From the NCBI GenBank assembly GCA_947382645.1, contig CANDAE010000014.1, positions 35,436 through 99,435 of the forward strand: DNA of 64,000 bases, given 5' to 3'. The position numbers and the translations under genes are program-made. Position 1 is the stretch's first letter; every line of letters starts with the position of its first letter. The notes beneath the pieces were generated by a model that was not told the DNA's origin, did no database searches, and saw only the letters and a list, made by a program, of their open reading frames with translations. Shown here piece by piece: positions 61,754-64,000 of this stretch. This stretch comes from Suilimivivens sp009774465. GTDB lineage: Bacteria > Bacillota > Clostridia > Lachnospirales > Lachnospiraceae.

Positions 61754-63136
61754 ATGGAAAAGATAAATAAATTTCTGCTTATGGTGATTGCCATGATGGT
61801 GATTATGGTTGCAGCAGTAGGAATTGACAGAGGTCTTAAGCGGATAGAAGCGCAAAAATGGGAAAAAGAGCGTGTGGCCAGATATGAACAGGCCCGTGCC
61901 GAAGTGAGTGATATGCAGTTAACGATCAGCGAGCTTTCTAAAGATCAGGAGGCGATCGAGGCATTTATTGAGGAAAACAGGGCATATTTTGATGAGGAGG
62001 ATTTCTGGTCTGAATTTGAAGAAGAGTTGTTTCTGGATGAGAACGGTGAAGTGGATGTTTCCGGAAATGCAGGGATGGAGTTGACGGATTCTATGGAAAT
62101 GGACGTGTCCGGAAATATGGAAATAGATATTTCAGGGAATGATGGAATCAGTGTATCGGGCAATTCTTTAGAGGATGTATCAGGAAATAATGGGGGAGAT
62201 ATATCTGGCAATGCAGGAGACGTTTCCGGAAATGATGGAATGGAAGTATCTGGAAATATGGCACCGGATGTGTCGGGAAATGCAGGTTTAGACGCATCTG
62301 GAAATATGGCAGCCTCTGTATCAGGCAATGAGTCAGGCGGTATGACGGATAGTGAAATTTTGTCTGTATCAGGTAATACCCTTGCTGATAAAAGAAAAAT
62401 CAGAGGTTCTTATATGGAAACTCAGATGCAGAATGATGCAGACCAGATGATAATAGAAGGCAGCAGTTATGATTTTTCAGATATTTCCATTGCCTGTCTG
62501 GGGGACAGCATTACACAGGCTTCCAATCTGGAAAATATGGAGGACTATCAGCAATATGCTTATCCTACAAGATTAAAGGAAATTTTAGGAGCCGAGAGGG
62601 TAACTAATCTTGGAATTGGAGGTTCTTCTATCGGAAGATACTGGGATAATGCCTTTGTGGACAGGTACAGGGAAATCCCGGAGGATACAGATTTGATTAT
62701 TGTAATGGGCGGTACAAATGACGGCTTTTGTCTGACGCAGGAAGAACTGGGGACGGTGAAGGAGCGAAAGACAAATACATTTATCGGCGATCTGGACGAG
62801 CTGATGCGCGGGCTGAAAACAGATTATCCAGATGCGACGATTGTGTTTGCAACGCCTCTGCCCAATGTGCTTCATGATATGTTAAAGAAAGAAAGGGAAT
62901 ATTTGCTGCCCCAGATTATTCTCGTGAACGCGATTAAATATCTAGCAAAGGAATATGGAATACCGGTAATTGATTTATATAATTCCAATATGCTGGACAC
63001 CCATGACGCGGCAGTTATTTATAATTATATGCCGGATGGGGTGCACTGTAATCCGGATGGCTATACCATTTTGGCAGAGCATATGGCCGCGGAGCTGATA
63101 AAGTTGTATGAGCAGGAAGATAAGAATGTGTTATAG
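61754..63136 (+). CDS. SGNH hydrolase with an SGN-repeat stalk
   Basis: A 460-residue protein with an N-terminal signal-anchor helix (about residues 6-24), then an acidic coiled coil (about 35-85). A repeat region (about 100-208) has twelve (D/S)-V/I-SGN units. A C-terminal SGNH/GDSL-like hydrolase domain follows, with IACLGDSITQ (Ser nucleophile), GIGGSSIG, VMGGTNDGF and PDGVHCNPDGY (Asp-His). It is probably an extracellular esterase or deacetylase on a flexible stalk. It lies inside the conserved rlmB...sigH interval. GAGGT precedes the ATG. Confidence 0.88.
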   Translation: MEKINKFLLMVIAMMVIMVAAVGIDRGLKRIEAQKWEKERVARYEQARAEVSDMQLTISELSKDQEAIEAFIEENRAYFDEEDFWSEFEEELFLDENGEVDVSGNAGMELTDSMEMDVSGNMEIDISGNDGISVSGNSLEDVSGNNGGDISGNAGDVSGNDGMEVSGNMAPDVSGNAGLDASGNMAASVSGNESGGMTDSEILSVSGNTLADKRKIRGSYMETQMQNDADQMIIEGSSYDFSDISIACLGDSITQASNLENMEDYQQYAYPTRLKEILGAERVTNLGIGGSSIGRYWDNAFVDRYREIPEDTDLIIVMGGTNDGFCLTQEELGTVKERKTNTFIGDLDELMRGLKTDYPDATIVFATPLPNVLHDMLKKEREYLLPQIILVNAIKYLAKEYGIPVIDLYNSNMLDTHDAAVIYNYMPDGVHCNPDGYTILAEHMAAELIKLYEQEDKNVL

Positions 63137-63167
63137 AATGCATAAAAATCAAAAATTTTAAAGTTTT

Positions 63168-63243
63168 TGCACTTGAGTGCACAAAGTTTGTGTCTGTGCT
63201 GCATCCGCAGACTTGTTTATGCGAATCTCAGCAAAGCTGAGAT
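63168..63243. other. Hairpin-rich intergenic region before sigH
   Basis: TGCACT/AGTGCA (63168-63181), GTCTG/CAGAC (63192-63212) and ATCTCAGC/GCTGAGAT (63225-63243, three-base loop) occur in 76 bases. None has a U-run, so they are not classic terminators. Confidence 0.5.
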
Positions 63244-63270
63244 AAAAGCAGCGCAGAAATGAGGTAAATG

Positions 63271-63897
63271 ATGGATAAAAAATACGAAAAAAGCAGTGAT
63301 GAAGAGCTGATTGTCCGGCTGCGGGACGGAGAATCGGCAATCACTGATTATATTATGGAGAAATATAAAAATCTGGTGCGCAGCAAGGCAAAATCCATGT
63401 ATATTTTAGGGGCTGACCGGGAGGATTTAATCCAGGAAGGGATGATTGGTCTTTTCAAGGCCATACGGGATTACGATACGGGAAGAGATGCAAGCTTTTT
63501 TACTTTTGCGGATCTTTGTGTGTCCAGGCAGATGTATACGGCGATTCAGGCAGCGGGAAGGCAGAAACATGCACCTTTAAATACATACATTTCTCTTTAC
63601 GCCAGCGCCTTTGAAGGCGACAGTTCGGAAAAAGGAGAAGAAGGCGAACTGATTAACAGCGTGATTTCCCAGTCGGAAAGAAATCCGGAGGAAGTATTAA
63701 TCGACAGAGAAAATGTGGAGCTTTTAGAGCGTGCCATTGATAAAGAGTTAAGCAGCTTTGAAAAGCAGGTGCTGGACCTTTATCTTACAGGAATGAAATA
63801 CAGCCAGATTGCAAAGGTATTGGGCAGGGATGATAAATCTACTGACAATGCGCTGCAAAGGATTAAGACAAAACTGAAAAAGGCGATTTTAAAATAG
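63271..63897 (+). CDS. sigH: RNA polymerase sigma-H factor
   Basis: A 208-residue sigma-70-family factor of the SigH/Spo0H type. Region 2 has ADREDLIQEGMIGLFKAIRDY, DASFFTFADLCVSRQMYTAI then reads into region 2.4, and region 4 has GMKYSQIAKVLGRDDKSTDN as the helix-turn-helix. It directs early-stationary and competence or sporulation genes. It follows the cysS-mrnC-rlmB cluster as in Bacillus, without yacP. ATG 63271 is preferred by spacing to GAGGT; ATG 63268 is possible. Confidence 0.95.
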   Translation: MDKKYEKSSDEELIVRLRDGESAITDYIMEKYKNLVRSKAKSMYILGADREDLIQEGMIGLFKAIRDYDTGRDASFFTFADLCVSRQMYTAIQAAGRQKHAPLNTYISLYASAFEGDSSEKGEEGELINSVISQSERNPEEVLIDRENVELLERAIDKELSSFEKQVLDLYLTGMKYSQIAKVLGRDDKSTDNALQRIKTKLKKAILK

Positions 63898-63922
63898 CGG
63901 GGAATTGTCCCGTTATTTTTTT
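63896..63922 (+). terminator. Terminator of sigH
   Basis: AGCGGG (63896-63901) and CCCGTT (63909-63914) make a 6-bp stem, followed by ATTTTTTT. It overlaps the sigH stop codon. The remaining bases to 64000 show no recognisable gene. Confidence 0.75.
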
Positions 63923-64000
63923 ACAAATAACTGTCCAAAACTGCCACCTGAATTGCAAAACGAGATTCCCGTCCAAGAGGGAAAGACAGATACAAACAGA

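Noticed and set aside
62053..62380. Regularly spaced repeats in the SGNH gene, resembling an array.
   Set aside because: They are in frame, encode SGN units with variable lengths and drift at third codon positions; not CRISPR.

Overview
The window looks like a chromosomal segment of a Gram-positive anaerobe of the class Clostridia, most like the family Lachnospiraceae. The basis is indirect: moderate-to-low GC, strong AGGAGG-type ribosome binding sites, occasional GTG and TTG starts, a cysteine T-box in front of cysE-cysS, the Firmicutes order cysE-cysS-mrnC-rlmB...sigH, two-component genes of the LytTR/GHKL type, BlaI/M56 genes, family 3 glycoside hydrolases, and tRNA genes without encoded CCA. 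No rRNA, CRISPR array or plasmid origin was seen.

Layout. 0-12.3 kb is mostly housekeeping: the end of thyA, folA, ilvE, a larB-larC-larE operon for the nickel-pincer cofactor (no larA in the window), purA, queH, a hipBA-type toxin-antitoxin locus whose hipA has an in-frame stop, argS, an ABC-class ATPase and tRNA-Gly(CCC). 12.4-17.7 kb on the minus strand holds an Abi_2/HEPN abortive-infection gene preceded by a short structured leader RNA that ends in a terminator, a small unknown protein, a zinc-motif membrane protein, and an orphan solute-binding lipoprotein paired with an HD-GYP protein. 17.9-24 kb on the plus strand holds viroplasmin-RNase H, an MraY-like transferase, a 156-bp palindromic element, dCMP deaminase, and a VWA-like/MoxR/LRR unit. 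24-29.2 kb holds an AraC regulator, a peptidase C26 amidotransferase, a deleted Uma2 nuclease, a LytTR regulator with GHKL kinase, and an Rpn-type nuclease.

29.5-37.1 kb is an apparent five-gene operon: a membrane-bound family 3 glycosidase with its domains in swapped order, a small membrane protein, a lipoprotein, a conventional family 3 glycosidase and a GtrA-like protein. An ECF S component follows tail-to-tail. tRNA-Val and tRNA-Met are followed at 38.15 kb by a tyrosine integrase and an accessory stretch (toxin-antitoxin pair, zinc-ribbon protein, frameshifted Mrr nuclease, a PD-(D/E)XK-like protein of unknown family). 42.6-45.9 kb holds a phosphatase-superfamily enzyme, an APH-family kinase, an amino-acid permease and a 49-residue conserved-looking protein. 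46-51.7 kb is a BlaI regulator with its operator, an RCC1-repeat membrane protein, an M56 peptidase fused to Asp-box repeats, and another membrane protein.

51.8-64 kb returns to core functions: an ABC-F protein, an unpaired MNT-type nucleotidyltransferase, a membrane HExxH protein, ispF, a GNAT acetyltransferase behind a transcription attenuator, a DUF4143 ATPase, then T-box-cysE-cysS-mrnC-rlmB, an SGNH hydrolase with twelve SGN repeats, and sigH. The items most worth a second look are the Abi leader RNA, the GNAT attenuator, the domain-swapped glycosidase operon, the BlaI/RCC1/M56 cassette, the large palindrome at 19.6 kb and the nuclease-like protein at 40.6 kb.
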